From Candidatus Poseidoniaceae archaeon (GTDB lineage Archaea; Thermoplasmatota; Poseidoniia; Poseidoniales; Poseidoniaceae), in NCBI GenBank assembly GCA_013329295.1, contig DUKP01000097.1, positions 1 through 5,045 of the forward strand: DNA of 5,045 nucleotides. Direction: 5' to 3'. The translations under genes and the position numbers were made by a program. The notes below the pieces were generated by a model. That model did not search any database, had not been told where the DNA came from, and worked only from the letters and a program-made list of their open reading frames with translations. Of the stretch, positions 4,649 to 5,045 are shown piece by piece. Numbering within the stretch: position 1 is the first letter of the stretch; each line of letters opens with the position of its first letter.

Positions 4649-5045
4649 AACCAGCAATCTGTAGTATTATTGCGATTATATCACCAAATATAGCCATTGG
4701 TAAAATTACTGGGAATAAGAATACCAGTAATGGAAGTTTGTAACTGACCCAAACTTCTTCGACATTATTGGTTTTTAATTCTTCAATTTGTATAGCTAAC
4801 TGCTCATCACTTGGAGTTCTTCTTGGCGCCCTTGTTTTATGATATGTCTTTAACTCGCCATTAGGCATTTCAATCATTGAAGTTAGCAACCAAACATGGC
4901 TATCTTGAACCTTGTCTATTGGCATGACAGTAGAATGCCAAAACATTCGTAAATCACTAACAGATTTTACATTCCCTTGAGTTATATTCTTGAGAATAAG
5001 GAGAATAGGAATTAGCAGGAAACTTATGCCACCCCACATCAATAG
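4644..5045 (-). CDS. Probable archaeal prepilin/preflagellin peptidase (A24 family), C-terminal part
   Basis: The frame is open to the window edge: the codon before the in-window ATG (5039) is TTG, and before that CTA. The gene therefore probably starts outside. The visible ~130 residues, numbered from the TTG at 5042, begin with a membrane segment (about 4-20, GGISFLLIPILLILKN). A soluble, charged section of about 80 residues follows, including KTRAPRRTPSDEQLAIQIEEL. The end is VWVSYKLPLLVFLFPVILPMAIFGDIIAII (97-126). This last part matches the VWVtpkiPF...fGD... ending of archaeal FlaK/PibD-type peptidases and the A24 C-terminal domain as I remember it. Those integral membrane aspartyl proteases cut the class III signal peptides of archaellins and pilins. 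The two catalytic aspartates, including the GxGD motif, would lie upstream outside the window, so activity cannot be judged. Alternatively it is a stand-alone two-helix membrane protein starting at 5039. Confidence 0.6.
   Translation of the reverse strand, partial: LLMWGGISFLLIPILLILKNITQGNVKSVSDLRMFWHSTVMPIDKVQDSHVWLLTSMIEMPNGELKTYHKTRAPRRTPSDEQLAIQIEELKTNNVEEVWVSYKLPLLVFLFPVILPMAIFGDIIAIILQIAGL

Noticed and set aside
1..5045. Mobile element, CRISPR array, defence or toxin-antitoxin system
   Set aside because: I saw no transposase or integrase motifs, no terminal repeats, no regularly spaced direct repeats and no paired small toxin-like genes on either strand.

Overview
The window looks like chromosomal DNA from an AT-rich archaeon. 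It carries a complete transcription factor B (the archaeal TFIIB homologue) and a 49-residue archaeal-style ribosomal protein eL40. It also holds what looks like the C-terminal part of an archaeal prepilin/preflagellin (A24) peptidase, and the genes are preceded by TATA-box promoters. A planktonic euryarchaeon, such as marine Group II (Poseidoniales) or a relative, is my best guess from gene content and base composition. No 16S rRNA is present to confirm it. There is no sign of a mobile element, phage, CRISPR array or toxin-antitoxin pair.

Layout from left to right. The first 24 bases are the 5' end of a tRNA on the minus strand that runs out of the window. Next is purA (adenylosuccinate synthase, minus, 75-1379). 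A 244-bp divergent promoter region (1380-1623) separates it from tfb (plus, 1624-2616). A small tetra-cysteine protein (plus, 2656-2931) follows tfb closely enough to share its transcript. A short beta-propeller-like protein of unknown function (plus, 3000-3611) comes next. It runs tail to tail, with an 8-bp overlap, into a metallo-beta-lactamase-fold protein on the minus strand (3604-4383) that has lost nearly all its metal ligands. That gene is divergent from the unannotated small gene for ribosomal protein eL40 (plus, 4486-4635). eL40 in turn converges, with 8 bp between the genes, on the C-terminal part of a probable A24 prepilin peptidase (minus, 4644 to the window end).

The genes are mostly housekeeping (purine synthesis, transcription initiation, translation, pilin or archaellin processing) and do not form one pathway. 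I see no convincing new multi-gene system. The least conventional parts are the metal-site-less MBL-fold protein, the four-blade propeller-like protein beside it, and the small zinc-ribbon-like protein behind tfb. The packing is tight: both convergent gene pairs end in overlapping or almost touching stop codons set inside short perfect inverted repeats.
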